A DNA stretch of 64,000 nt from Onthophagus taurus (lineage: Eukaryota; Arthropoda; Insecta; Coleoptera; Scarabaeidae), in NCBI RefSeq assembly GCF_036711975.1, contig NC_091971.1, forward strand, positions 18,235,501 through 18,299,500, in the 5' to 3' direction. Shown piece by piece: positions 35,490-46,959 of the stretch. Positions within the stretch are counted from its first letter, which is position 1. Every line of letters starts with the position of its first letter. The notes beneath the pieces were generated by a model. The model saw only the letters and a list, made by a program, of their open reading frames with translations. It was not told the DNA's origin and made no database searches. Both the position numbers and the translations under genes were made by a program.

Positions 35490-35900
35490 ATCTACCGGTA
35501 GCTAGTTTACCCCCGCGGTCCCTATGCAAGTGGAAATTGTTAACGGATATTTGATTCTAATGTAGTTTAGAAGATTTGTGTAAAGTTTGGTTCGGATCTT
35601 CGCCCGAATAAGGGCGGTAGGGGTAATTAAAATCTACTGGTGGGTAGTTCACCCCCGCGGTCCCTATGCAAGTGGAAATTGTTCACGGATACTTGATTCT
35701 AATGTAGTCTAGATCACTTGTGTAAAGTTTGGTTCGGATCTTTGACCGAATAAGGGCGGTAGAGCAAATTATAATCTACTGCGGGGTAGTTCACCCCCGC
35801 GGACCCTTTGCAAGTGAAATTTCTTTCGATAAATATATTTCTTATCATGTCTAGAAGGCGTATATAAAGTTTGGTGCGGATCTTCGAACCAATAAGGGAG
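35490..35900 (-). repeat. 142-bp tandem satellite, right arm of foldback element 2
   Basis: Inverted units have GCGG anchors at 35515, 35657 and 35799, the last being the diverged edge form (GCGGACCCTTTGCAAG), as in foldback element 1. Confidence 0.95.
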
Positions 35901-36239
35901 CTGGAGCCAGTTATTTTAATTAAAATTGCTGATTGTACCTTGATATTAGTGATAAATATATTAATTACGTTTAATATACTGTAATAAACTTCTTAAGTTG
36001 ATAATGTAATGTTTTTTTGTTCGAAAAAATTGAGCCCCCGTGTGTCCGGTATTACGGACGTCTATGGGCGTTCGGGTATCATCGGAAATTTTTACTGCTG
36101 TCTTCACACCGGTCTAAAAGCAGTGGTTTCGAAGATACAAGCAATTCCAATATTATTAGTGAATGAAACGTCTTGGTCTTCAAATGTTTATTTCATTGGG
36201 GAAAATACAAACAGAACATAAAAACTGAACACAAAATGC

Positions 36240-37060
36240 TTAAAGCAAATGCTCTACATGACCTCCCTCCATTTGAAGAGATGCTTGAGATCTTCGTACA
36301 AAAGAAGAGTCTCACATGCATTTTGTATTCTTTGCTGGAAATCCTCCAAGTTATTAACATGTGCTGAATACACTAATGATTTTAAGTAACCCCATGCAAA
36401 AAAGTCTAGAAGATTTAAATCAGTTGATCTAGGTGGCCAAACTATTGAACCTCCTCTTCCTATCCATCTACTATAAAGTTCAGTATTAAGAAAATTACGA
36501 ACAATGATCGCAAAATGTGCAGGCGCGCCATCATGCATGAACCTGAATATTTGTAGCCTATCCTGGAGAGGTACATCTTCGAATAATATCGGCAAAGTAT
36601 TTAGCAGAAAGTCCAAATAAGTTTCACCAGTTAAGCGATTGAGAAGAATCGTTGGTCCTATCAATCGGTCACCAAGTATACCAAGCCAAACATTTACAAA
36701 AAACTATACTGGCTTCTTGATTGTACAATAGCGTGAGGATTTTCATCCACCTAAACGTGATTGTTATGAAAAAATTCCGTTTTTTGTAAAAGCAGCTTTG
36801 TCAGTGAATAAAACACTAGCACTTCACCAAATGCTCTTCTCGAAACGTACTCAGGAGCGACAAGTACTTGTACTCGTTGAACATGGTAAGGATAAAATTG
36901 TTGCTGACGTAAAATTTTCCAAACTAGAGAGGCATTAATGTTTACTGCAGCAGAGATCCTTCTTACACTCGTACCTGGATTTTCTTCAACCCTTCTCAAA
37001 ACACCCTATTCTACTGCAGGAGTACTCACAGATCGAGGTCGCCCTGCATCGTCCTTTACC
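36240..37060 (-). pseudogene. DD41D mariner transposase, copy 3, broken
   Basis: Minus-strand pieces: GRPRSVSTPAVE and ENPGTSVRRISAAVNINAS (HTH region, about 37055-36850), then a frame break, then 36664-36254 with D2 in MHDGAPAHF and D3 in STDLNLLDFFAWG. The D2-D3 spacing is 41. The first catalytic aspartate region is degraded and the N-terminus is missing. Inverted repeats are not obvious. It is a third distinct DD41D lineage. Confidence 0.8.
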
Positions 37061-38540
37061 ATATCTAATCTTCTCCTCCATAACTTCCTTCCAACACTTC
37101 CCCCAGATCCCGTAGTATGGTCTAATTTATCCTTTCTTCATATTTAATTGCTCTTCTGGCCGCCCTTCTTCCCTCACAATATACCCCGGTGTTACCCTCG
37201 CCAGGTCCAGAACCCGCCTCCGGTACCGATTCCGTACGTCCTCAAGAATATCCTGCTTCTTCCATCCCCAAACCACCGCCCCGTATATCATTGCACTCCT
37301 CGCCAACCCATCAAACATAATCTTTCTCTTTCTGATATCCCTCTCAAACACTCTTTCACCCCATCCCCATCTCCAGACCCACCCCATCACATTATTCGCC
37401 CTTTGAATCTATAGCCCAGGTATGTGAATTCTCTCACCTCCTCAATCTCCCTCCCTTCCCATCTCCATTCTTCCCTCCTTTTTCTCTCACCTTGCAGAAC
37501 TTCATTAACTTTGTCTTTGCTACATTCACCTCCAACCTTTTTCCTTCTCCTGAAATACCTCTCCAAGTGCCTCACCATCCTTCTCATCTCCACCGCTTCC
37601 TTCACCACGTGAACCTTTCTCCCCCCTACCACTACTCCTCCCATTTGCTCCTTCTCCAGTCTGTTTTCCAAATCCGCCGTATACAAGGCAAAAAGGCTGG
37701 GGCTTGTCGTTTCCCTACTCTAATTCTAGCCGTCGTTTCCCTGTATATCTCTTTCACCCTCTTTTTAAGCTGCTCCATGACCCTCCTCCTCTCCATCTCC
37801 TCCCACAACTTCTCCCTGTCCACCTTATCGAATGTCGCCCTCAAATTTATGAAGAGGGCATACAACTTCGCTCCCTTCTTATCCAACGCTATATTCACCA
37901 GATGTTTTAAGATATACACGTTGTCAATCGCCCCTGTCCCCTTCTCAATCTAAATCTCTTCCACCAATCTTCCCAGCAATACCTTCGCATAAATCTTGTA
38001 GGAGGAGTCGAGTAGTTTGATTTCCCTGTAGCTACCCACTGCTCGCTAACTTCCCTTGTTGTACAAGGTGCATATTATATCCATCCTCCCACAATTCGGA
38101 AACATCTCCCCCCCACACGTTGTTCAACGCCTCTTACAGCTTCCTTCTCACCTCTCTCGTCGTCTCTAACTATGCCTCGTTCGGTACCTCATCCTCCCCC
38201 GGTGCCCTTCCCTTCTTCTATCTTCGCAACACCGTTCCTAACTCTTCTTCCGTAGTTTCCTCACCCCCTTAGTCCTCTCCTCCTCCTTCACCACCTGCCT
38301 ATCTTCTACCTCTCTCAACAATTTCATAAAGTGACTCCTCCATTCCGCCATTTCTATTTCGTTACTGACCTCCTCTCTTCCGTTACTCAACTTATGCAAA
38401 TAGCTCCATACATCCTTTTCACATCTTATCTCCTTAATCCTTGCTGATTCCCAAATATTTCTTTGTACTTTCTTCTTGCCTCCTTATATCTTTGTTAGAC
38501 GTATCCTTATATCTGTCCACCAGAACCTCTCTTCTTCGCC
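37061..38540 (-). pseudogene. LINE of the purine-rich family, copy 1
   Basis: The minus strand is strongly purine-rich and reads, with frame breaks, from about 38500 down: RT core KLYALFINLRATFDKVDREK (37870 region), VKEIYRETTARIRVG, then EEVREFTYLGYRFKGRIM (37400), FERDIRKRKIMFDGLA and TPGYIVREE (37200). This is the endonuclease-reverse transcriptase type common in insect genomes. The YADD region and the N-terminus are too degraded to read. It is the longest of four copies in the window, all in this orientation. Confidence 0.8.
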
Positions 38541-38929
38541 ACTATCTCAATCTTCTCCTTGCCTCCCTTTTCTGCCCTTGACTGCTTCTACCAAAAAGGA
38601 ATCGTTTATTGATATTGCAAATAGGATTTGTTTATTTAGTGTATGCTTTATTCTAGGGGCTTGATGCATTAATTTGCTTTCATGAAATAAACGAATATTA
38701 ATAAAATTTCTTATGAATAATTTAATTAATTGGATATTATACCGATCTATAAAATCGTCGAATGCATTCTCGCCAAAAAAATCATAGATATTATAAGGCA
38801 TATTTAACAGAATTGAAATGGTTAATTTTATAAGTATGTTTGTTTTGAACAACATGATTTGTCTTTTGTATTCTGGTATAACCTTGGTATACCCTCTCAT
38901 GGAATTGACATTTGCAGAAAGTTTTACAC
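38541..38929. other. Gap between two LINE fragments
   Basis: AT-rich, nothing recognised. Confidence 0.4.
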
Positions 38930-39440
38930 AAAGCTAGATTATCCTTGTGGACTTGTCGTAGTCTTTGTGGAAAAAATTGGGACTTACCCCTGAAAGACTG
39001 TACGGGCTCTATGTGACTATGGTTAGACCTATGATCACATACGGAGCCACAGCCTGGTATAGGACAGCCCGACAGTTGTCAGTAAACTTTCACGAATTCA
39101 ACGAGAAGCTGAATTGGCAATCTCTGGCACGATAAGCACAACGCCAACTTTAGCAATGAATGTTCTGCTTGGCTTGTCACTTTTGCATTTGTATATACAG
39201 AAAGTGGCTCAAACTACTATTTACAGGTCAGATGGGAAGGGATCACTACCAGTGATTTATGCTCGATATCAGATTGTCCTGAATCGAAAACGAAAATTCT
39301 CTAGTTCAGGGAGATATCTGCATGTTCACAGATGGATCAAAAACGCCGCAAGGGATCGGGGCAGGAATATACTGCCAGACATTTCGGATTAAGCAAGCTT
39401 ACACCCTTACAACTAAGTACTACCCGGTATATAATTTATG
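38930..39440 (+). pseudogene. LINE reverse transcriptase/RNase H fragment
   Basis: The plus-strand frames read WKKLGLTPERLYGLYVTMV then RPMITYGATAWY (end of the reverse transcriptase region), TPTLAMNVLLGLSLLHL, and then the RNase H start MFTDGSKTPQGIGAGIYC. Stops and frame shifts separate them. The RNase H domain suggests an I- or R1-like clade. Confidence 0.8.
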
Positions 39441-39797
39441 TATTGTAATGTAATATTTAACATTCGGGAATGCTCGGTGATAATCGGACGGTGGTCCGAT
39501 CTGTGCACTTTCTCGGTTTCGACAAAGTTTGTTAGTATTAGTAAACAACCCGCGTGTTATGTTGGCTTCAAGTTTTATTGTTTACAACTGCTCCTATATA
39601 TACAATTTCTTTGGATTCTACCGTTCTTGAGAAAAAACATACAAATTAATTTGGTTATTTCATATTTGTGTAAGTTGGTATCAGTTGGTAATGTTGGTAT
39701 CTAACTTCAGTTCATTTAAATACAATTTCTCGTCATCAGAAATAAGGTTATGTTTTGAAATTTAACATTAATTTTTTAAATATAACAAATAAACAGA
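39441..39797. other. 5' flank of PSTK
   Basis: AT-rich upstream region. No TATA box or other site stands out. Confidence 0.4.
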
Positions 39798-40550
39798 ATG
39801 TGTGTGGATAAAACAAATTGTTTAATTGTCTGTATCGGTTTACCAGGAGCAGGTAAAACAACATTTTGCAAGAAATTAAAGGAAATATGGTTAGATTATG
39901 AAATTATACACATAAACTATGATGAAATAATAGGAAGTAATTATTCGTCTGATAAGAGAAAAGAAATCTTAAATGATGTTCATCAATTAATCAGTAACTT
40001 ACAAAGCAATAAAACCTTAATTTTAATTGATGATAATATGTACTATAAAAGTATGCGATACGAATACCTACAATTAGCAAGAAGACATAGTATTTCTTTT
40101 CTGCAACTATACTTTGAAGTAACTTTAAATGTAGCTTTAAAAAGGAATGAAGTCCGAACTAATCCAGTTCCTGATGAGATTATTAAAGAAATGAATCATA
40201 AAATGGAAGTACCTCATCAAGATTTTTATTTTATCCCTGAAAGTTTTCAATTTACAGCAAAAGAATTGTCTGATTTAAAGGATGTTATAGATAAATCTTT
40301 TAATAATCCTATGTGTAATACAAAATATATCCCAAAAATACAACACAATATAAATGAAAGTAAATTTCATAGGATTGATTTAATTTTGAGAAAAATTGTA
40401 TCTACTAAAATTAAATATGACCAAAAAAATTCATTAAATTATGTAAAAACACGTAAAGACGTTTTAAAAAAGATTAAAAATGGGGAATATTGTGAACTGG
40501 AGAATTTAGATGAAGAAAATATTGAGAAAGTTTTAAGCAAATTATTTTAA
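39798..40550 (+). CDS. PSTK: L-seryl-tRNA(Sec) kinase
   Basis: Phosphorylates serine on Ser-tRNA(Sec), the step before SepSecS makes selenocysteinyl-tRNA. A single-exon ORF of 250 residues. The P-loop is GLPGAGKTT at residues 13-21. The family's second signature, LIDDNMYYKSMRYEYLQLAR (about 75-94), matches the DDNFYYQSMRYE block of known kinases. PVPDEIIKEMNHKMEVP follows, and the C-terminal lysine-rich part is shorter than in vertebrates. The ATG at 39798 lies just before the P-loop, as expected. The frame is intact. HAO1 begins 154 bp downstream on the same strand, but the two functions are unrelated. Confidence 0.93.
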   Translation: MCVDKTNCLIVCIGLPGAGKTTFCKKLKEIWLDYEIIHINYDEIIGSNYSSDKRKEILNDVHQLISNLQSNKTLILIDDNMYYKSMRYEYLQLARRHSISFLQLYFEVTLNVALKRNEVRTNPVPDEIIKEMNHKMEVPHQDFYFIPESFQFTAKELSDLKDVIDKSFNNPMCNTKYIPKIQHNINESKFHRIDLILRKIVSTKIKYDQKNSLNYVKTRKDVLKKIKNGEYCELENLDEENIEKVLSKLF

Positions 40551-40704
40551 TTTGTATCATGATCTTTTATAAGTATCATGGTAGGGATATCAAATAAGTT
40601 TATCAAGAAAAAAGTAAAATGATTCATGTTTGACCTATGTTATCAACTAAGTAGACTTAGAACCTATTTAGTTTCTTAACGAATCGAGTTAAGTAACAAT
40701 CAAA

Positions 40705-42016
40705 ATGGATAATTTGGTGTGTGTCAGTGATTTTGAAAGCCAAGCCTCTAAAATTTTATCTAGAAACGCTTTAGATTATTATAAAAGCGGTGCTGGACAA
40801 CAAACAACCCTTCAAAATAATAAAACAGCTTTTACAAAGTAACAAAAACTATCATCTAAATAATTATATAAATAACACAAAATATTTTTATAGATTACGA
40901 ATACGCCCAAGATTTTTAACAAATGTTTCAAATCGAGACTTATCAACAACCATTTTGGGTGAAAAAATTTCTATACCGATTGGAATCTCACCAACTGCAA
41001 TGCAAAGAATGGCTCATCCCGGCGGAGAATGTTCAAACGCAAAAGCAGCTGAATCTTTTAATACAATATTTACACTAAGCACCATAGCTACAAGTAGTAT
41101 TGAAGAAATTGCTGAAGCTGCACCACATGGATTAAAATGGTTTCAATTATACATCTACATTGATCGAAATGTAACTTTAAATCTTATTAGAAGAGCTGAA
41201 AAAGCGGGGTTTAAAGCAATTGCCTTAACAGTTGATACTCCCATGTTTGGTTTACGTTTAGCTGATGTCAGAAATAAATTTACTTTACCTCCTCATTTAA
41301 AATTTGCTAATTTTGAAGGTGAAAAATCCACTAAGATTAATACAACGCAGGATGGTTCTGGTTTAAATAATTATGTGGAGAAATTATTTGATACTTCCTT
41401 AACTTGGGATGATGTAAAGTGGTTAAAATCGGTTACAAATCTTCCTGTGGTTATTAAAGGGATATTAACCGCGGAAGATGCGAAAATTGCTGTTGATATT
41501 GGCGTGGAGGGGATTTGGGTTTCAAATCATGGAGCTAGACAAGTTGATGGAGTCCCAGCTTCAGTAAATATTTTAGTTTTTTAATAATAAATGTTTTGAG
41601 TATTTTTTTTGTTATAGATTGAAGCTTTACCAGAAATTGTTAAAGCTGTTGAAGGAAAAGTAGAGGTTTATCTTGATGGAGGAGTTACAGATGGAACTGA
41701 TGTTTTTAAAGCTTTGGCTTTAGGAGCTAAAATGGTACAATTATTAATTTGTAATGAGTAGGTTATGTAACGACATTTTTTAGGTTTTTATTGGCAGACC
41801 TACTTTATGGGGATTAGCTTGTAACGGAGAAGAGGGTGTAAAAAAAATTCTTGAGATATTACGTAAAGAATTTGATTTTGCTTTAGCTTTAACAGGTAGT
41901 GCAAATATAAAATTATTTTTCAAATTAAACATCTTTCTTCTTTGTTAGGTTGTTCTTCTGTTGTTGATATTAAAAAAGAAATGGTTGTCCATGAGAGTTA
42001 TTATGCGAAAATTTAA
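40705..42016 (+). CDS. HAO1: 2-hydroxyacid (glycolate) oxidase
   Basis: An FMN-dependent oxidase of glycolate and other 2-hydroxyacids that makes H2O2, normally in peroxisomes. Five exons: 40705-40838, 40894-41563, 41618-41734, 41784-41895, 41949-42016. All introns are short and GT-AG, with phases agreeing, for 366 residues (family about 370). FMN-binding and catalytic residues are in place: YYKSGAG near the start, [37 protein letters not shown] (lysine), [10 protein letters not shown] (catalytic His and Arg), [12 protein letters not shown] and [10 protein letters not shown]. The protein ends in YAKI; AKI could serve as a weak PTS1 peroxisome signal, like the SKI end of the vertebrate enzyme. 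No defect is visible. Confidence 0.95.
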
Positions 42017-42109
42017 AAGCTTTTATTTTTATATATCTTTTATTGTCACTTTCTTTGTACAATTAAAACACAATAGCTACAATACATAATCTACAACTTA
42101 CACACTAAT

Positions 42110-42330
42110 ATCACTTCCTCCTCAAATCCATCAAGTTCACTCACCCACTCTATACCTCCTTACCTAAAATCGCTGCACCTTAGTATATGATCAATTGTCT
42201 TTCAATCATCCCCATACAATCTACATGTCTTCTCCTCATCCCTCTGTAGCATTACAACCCAGGGTGGATCTTCACGGAATTTGCCTACATTTGCTGTGGT
42301 CCAACATTAGTTCCTCTGGTCGTTCGATAT
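42110..42330 (-). pseudogene. LINE of the purine-rich family, 3' tail
   Basis: The minus strand reads EEKTCRLYGDD and DHILRCSDF with a preceding PWVVMLQRDE, matching the C-terminal ECRLCGE...HVL zinc motif of the same LINE type as at 37061-38540. Frames are broken. Confidence 0.55.
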
Positions 42331-42612
42331 ATATATCTGTATCTGAGAGTTAAAGGGACATAAGTCCAAAATGACTTAATCGTAGAATAGCCGAAAATGT
42401 CTAATTTTTTACTTCAAATAATAATAAATTGAAATAATTAATAATTCTCATGCTCTTACCTCACAAATAAAGCTCGGAAATATGGGTATTTTTTATATTA
42501 ATAGTCTGTAAATATTCATTAATACCATATTTTTATCAAAAATCTTTATTTCCACAAAATTATTGGACTTACTACATTTTGGCTCTAAAAAATTAAATGA
42601 TTATAGTCTATA
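42331..42612. other. Gap, nothing recognised
   Basis: AT-rich, no feature. Confidence 0.4.
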
Positions 42613-43813
42613 CCGGGTGTCCCTCAGGAAGTGAGTACTAATTTTGCTAGTTTTTTAAATCTATAATTTTTTTTTCTTCAGTTGGATTGACAGCATAATT
42701 TCACATAACTTTTACTTAAAAAAATTTTTACGATTGCTTCTAATTTTTAAAAAAAACATTTTTTTCGTTATTTTTTAGCGTTTTAGTACCTTCGGAAAAT
42801 GTATTACAACTTTTGACGCATAGTAGCTAGGTTAATAGTATAAATTACGCTATGTTCCTCTTGATTTGCTATTTCTCGAGCACTGATCACTGGTATGCTT
42901 CAGTCACTGGTTCTTACGTTATCGTGTTTTTTTAATACAGTTAATCCAAATTATAATGTACAATGGACATTGTACATTGTAAGTTACTATCAGCTACAGA
43001 ACATTTAGTGTAAAAGAACAAAAAATCAAAGATCAAAAATAATTGAATTAAACTTAATTGTTCTTAAATTAATTGTCTTAATTGTAACTTAATTGTCTTA
43101 AATGTTCTGTAGCTGATAGTAACTTACAATGTACAATGTCCATTGTACATTATAATTTGGATTGTTTACTTTATTTTGGTTAAAACCTTCCAGGTTATCT
43201 GACCTTACACCTTTAGATTCCTTCTTATGGGGCAAAATCAAAAATGAGGTGTATAATACGCCTGTAAGGTCTCATGAGGCATTAGAAAATAAATTTTCTA
43301 TTGCCTCACGCGTTTATTCGCGTTTTTCTTTTAAAACTAATTTAATACAACTGTTAACTTACACTATTATTAAAAAAGAACCACTGACGAAAGCAGTGAT
43401 GAAATAGCAGTGATCACTGCTCGAGAAATAGTAAATCAAGAGGAACACAGCGTAATTTATACTATTAACCTAGCTACTATGCGTCAAAAGTTATAGTACA
43501 TTTTCCGAAGGTACTAAACGTTAAAAAACAATGAAAATAATTTTTTTTCAAAAATTATAAACGATCGTGAAAATTTGTTCAAGTAAAAGTTATGTGAAAT
43601 TATGCTGTCTACACAACTGAAGAACAAAAAATTTATAAATTTAAAAAAATAGCGAAATTAGTACTCACATCCGGTATAACCGGAAGTACAAAGTAAATGA
43701 TTTCATGTCGTAATAATCCGTTTTAACGGCCTAATTATGCATTTCAAATGGTTTTCTTATATCACTAATAATAAAAAAAATATGGGGGTGAGCCACTTCT
43801 GAGGGACGCCCGG
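42613..43813. mobile_element. Decayed mariner-type element with internal inverted repeats
   Basis: The ends CCGGGTGTCCCTCAG and the inverse of CTGAGGGACGCCCGG lie inside TA (42611-42612, 43814-43815). The long inverted arms (about 42613-42900 and 43420-43680) are interrupted on the right by about 130 bp of extra sequence. Inside, a frame at 43162-43330 reads LSDLTPLDSFLWGKIKNEVY, the third-aspartate block and tail of a mariner transposase. It is a deletion derivative. Confidence 0.75.
42943..43163. repeat. 65-bp perfect inverted repeat with 91-bp loop
   Basis: 42943-43007 is exactly the reverse complement of 43099-43163 (both contain GTACAATGGACATTGTACAT). The loop is AT-rich. Confidence 0.92.
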
Positions 43814-43869
43814 TATAGTCTTTTTTAAAAAGTATGAACCTAATGTTTCTCGTCGAATTTGGGGCTAAA

Positions 43870-45320
43870 CGACGCCCTCCATTACTTTTTTTCTTGATAT
43901 GAATGGTGCTGTTAATGATGAGTAAAATGTACTAACATTTTTAAAATCTAGACTCGGAGAATATATTAAATGGGTGTTGTTTACAATCACGAATAAAATT
44001 AATCCAATCATTGCAAGTAAAAATTGTAAATGGTTTAGTTTTCTTTTTTCCACGTTCAACAACGATATGCTGACAATTTACTTCCATATGAGTATGGGCT
44101 CGTAATAAAAATTTATGATTTATAACCTGAATGCTGGGAAATACATGTACATTACAATCATTATCATATTTCAGTTTTTTCCGGCACAGTTGTCAGTCCA
44201 AAGTGTTAATGTTTCAATTTTTGATTTCTATAAGTAGCCATTTAAAAAAAACAGGAAGCCTTTTCATTACAACCTTCTCTAGCTTTGGTTTCATCACACA
44301 TCATACACCAAGTGTTCTTAGTACAAGGATTATGTATTGTGTAATTTAGGGACCACAACTTTTGAAAATGAATTAGAATTAGTCAAAAAGGGAGACACTT
44401 TTGAAGAGCGGCCGTTACCACTTGTAAATTTTCATTACTTTCTAAAGCACATTTCTTGTCTTCATTTTTCATTTGATATCTATTATTTGCATCATCTAAA
44501 CGTGAATCTCACTCTTTAGAAATGGCTTGTTTTTCTTCTGCACTAAGATTAGCGTTAAAATACATTAAAATAATCACACATATCACATGTGTCGTCGTCT
44601 GGTAAATGGAACGACAAATTCAACATTTCGTAGAAGATTTTTCTAAAAAGCCATTTCTTAGCTGATTCTTCACCTTCCTTCCTAAGTTCTTCGCAATCAA
44701 GATACTTATTAGCAGACCTTTCTCCAGAATAATGGTTTTTATACGTAGGGTAGAAGTCAATGTGCTTAGTGATTTTTTCAATACTTCATCAGAAATTTTA
44801 TTGGTAGGTACTTTTCTACCTCTTCAATCAGGCACTGACGTATTATATGTAGACTTCTTTTTTAGAGCGTTATAAAAAAAATTTTCATTGTCGATAAAGT
44901 GTTTATAATAAATAATTTACAGTCTGATGTTTTTGTTTTCAATGAAGAAATTATATAGAGTTGTGTACGCAATTTTGTAGATAGAGGGTCTCTTAGTCTA
45001 CGTCGTTTTACATCTTTAGTAAATACGCAAGAATTAATGAGCTGCTTCCCAGAACTTACACTTCCAAGAAAGAACTTTTTTCCAAAAATCATTATGAATC
45101 TGCTGGCATTGATTTTCAGATATTTTTAGTAGACAAATATAATTCACCTTGTTGTCTCCTAACTTTTCGTACATTTTTCTTCCAATTATCTTCATACCTC
45201 ATTCGTTTTTTATACTTTCATTTAGGTTTTGTGGTTAAATCACTTTCTATATCTGAGTCAGATGAGGAATATGACACTAATTTGACAAACGTTGCTTCAT
45301 CATTAGTTTCCATGATTATC
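43870..45320 (-). pseudogene. Decayed insect transposase-like gene
   Basis: From about 45315 down the minus strand, broken frames give METNDEATFVKLVSYSSSDS, then RYEDNWKKNVRKVRRQQGE, and further down EEKQAISKE. This has the style of a long insect transposon protein with a basic N-terminus (RKNWKRNVRKRKRQ.GE.Y) and a later RRGK.P.NK segment (here RGRKVPTNK). Many stops interrupt it. The family name is unknown to me. Confidence 0.4.
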
Positions 45321-45479
45321 AGAATAAAATGATTAGAAGACAGAAATAAGGTTTTTTAAAATAATATTACTAAAAATGAAATACTGGGTTTTAGAGCATT
45401 CTTATTTAAGCATTAGTTCATTTTTGTTAAAAGTGGACATACACCCCTTTAGCTCTCAAGTACAGCTATAAGGTCCGTA

Positions 45480-45650
45480 GATTCGCTCCAATATTATCTC
45501 TCAACCACATCTTTGGTCTTCCCAGTGGCCATCTTCCTACACCACCTTGACGACACATTTGCCTTGTCTCCTAAGATGGTCGACCTATCTCAATCTTTCT
45601 GACTTTATTACTTATATTATATCTGGCTGGTTCTATAGTTTCTATTAGTC
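45480..45650 (-). pseudogene. LINE 3' end fragment
   Basis: The minus strand reads RWPLGRPKMWLRDNIGANLRTL, like the last residues (GRP..RW.D.I..DL) of RTE- or CR1-type non-LTR retrotransposons. Confidence 0.5.
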
Positions 45651-46532
45651 TTTATTCTATGCTGATGTGTAATATTGCCCTTGACTGGTCAGTAGGTATA
45701 GGGTAATGTCACCTTGATTAGACCGCCAAAGGAAAAGTTTGAAAAAACTATTTGTGGAAGAAGATAACTCGTGGTTTTATATGTCAATATTTAGTTTATA
45801 TCACTAGATAACTTTTTAGGGTATGCGATCTCCGATTTGTTATTTGGCAGAAAAATATATCTATTTTGCTAAAAAAAAGTCAAATTTTTTGGGAAAAAAA
45901 TGTAAGTGAGTGAACCATCTTCGAAAGATTTCAAAGCAGGTGGAAAAAGTAATGAAATAGCAAAAGTTATTGAAGATTCTTTAATATAAATGATTCAGTT
46001 GTTCACTTTTGTTTAGGTGGTTTAACAAACACCAGTTATTCATTGTTCAGTTTATTTTTCTTTCTCTTTTTTTTGTAAAATTTCGTAAAATGTGTTGTTC
46101 ATAAGAGGAAATTATACAATTCATTCAATAGAGTTCGAACAGTTCAGGTGGTTTTCATTATTTTCGGCTAGCGTTAATAAATTCATTAAATTAAGAATTC
46201 AAGTGTTTTATTTTTTTAACTTCAAGGGGGTTGTGAGTAAACAAAATCTTTCTTTTTTTTGACTTTATAAACTTCTTTTATTACTATTCATTTCTTTCAA
46301 TATAACATATATGCAGAACAAAATTTATACGGCATCAGAGTCATAGTCATTATTAGTTAAGTGCTTGCATGTAGTGCTCTTGTTTTGAATTAACTTTAAT
46401 CTATCTTAGCACATTTGAGGTACACGGACCGCTGAAACTTGTACGCAATTGAATTGTTTCAATCTGGCAGATGATTTTGCCGAATTCTTTCTCTTGTTTT
46501 AGTTGCAATGTTTCAGGCAGTCACGTTCTGTC
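45651..46532. other. Intergenic, nothing recognised
   Basis: AT-rich with no recognisable coding or repeat structure. Confidence 0.4.
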
Positions 46533-46959
46533 CTATTCTATTTTGTCATTCTGTTCCTGTAATCGTATATTTTGTTTTATCTTCGTTGTTTCGTAATCGC
46601 TTGCAGCAATTTCCATTTGAATGAACTCCTCCTTGACATCCCCCACTCCAGACTTAACCTCCCTCCAACATTCTCCCAAAATATTAAAGTCGCTCCTCTG
46701 CTCCAGTCTATTCGCGTACTTTATCGCCATTTTGCTTGCTTCCGCCCTCATCTTCTCCAGTTTCCACTCCTCTCTCAGTATATATCCCGGATACTTTCTC
46801 CTCAACCCTAAGATTCACCTCCAATATCTCTTCCATCTTGTATTCCTTCCACCCCATCTTTTCGCTTCCATACATTATCACACTCTTCACCGATCCATCA
46901 AATATTATTTTTCGCCTGCACAAATCTTTTCCAAATATTTGTTCCTCCAGGCCCATATC
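46533..46959 (-). pseudogene. LINE of the purine-rich family, copy 3
   Basis: The minus strand reads EEQIFGKDLCRRKIIFDGSV, then YPGYILREEWKLEKMRAEA, the same segment as FERDIRKRKIMFDGLA and TPGYIVREE in the copy at 37 kb. Cut off on the high side by the mariner element at 46960. Confidence 0.75.

Larger units (their letters stand above)
32944..36113. mobile_element. Foldback element 2 with 142-bp satellite arms
   Basis: Same termini as foldback element 1 (ACCGGTGTGAAGACAGCAG and inverse), with a perfect 9-bp target duplication CTAAAAGCA at 32935-32943 and 36114-36122. The left arm has 7 core units, the right arm 3. The centre carries a piggyBac-like fragment and a LINE tail, unlike the centre of element 1. 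It begins 25 bp after the end of element B. Confidence 0.9.

Noticed and set aside
37148-37953. Proline/serine/leucine-rich plus-strand ORFs
   Set aside because: Shadows of the purine-rich LINE on the other strand.
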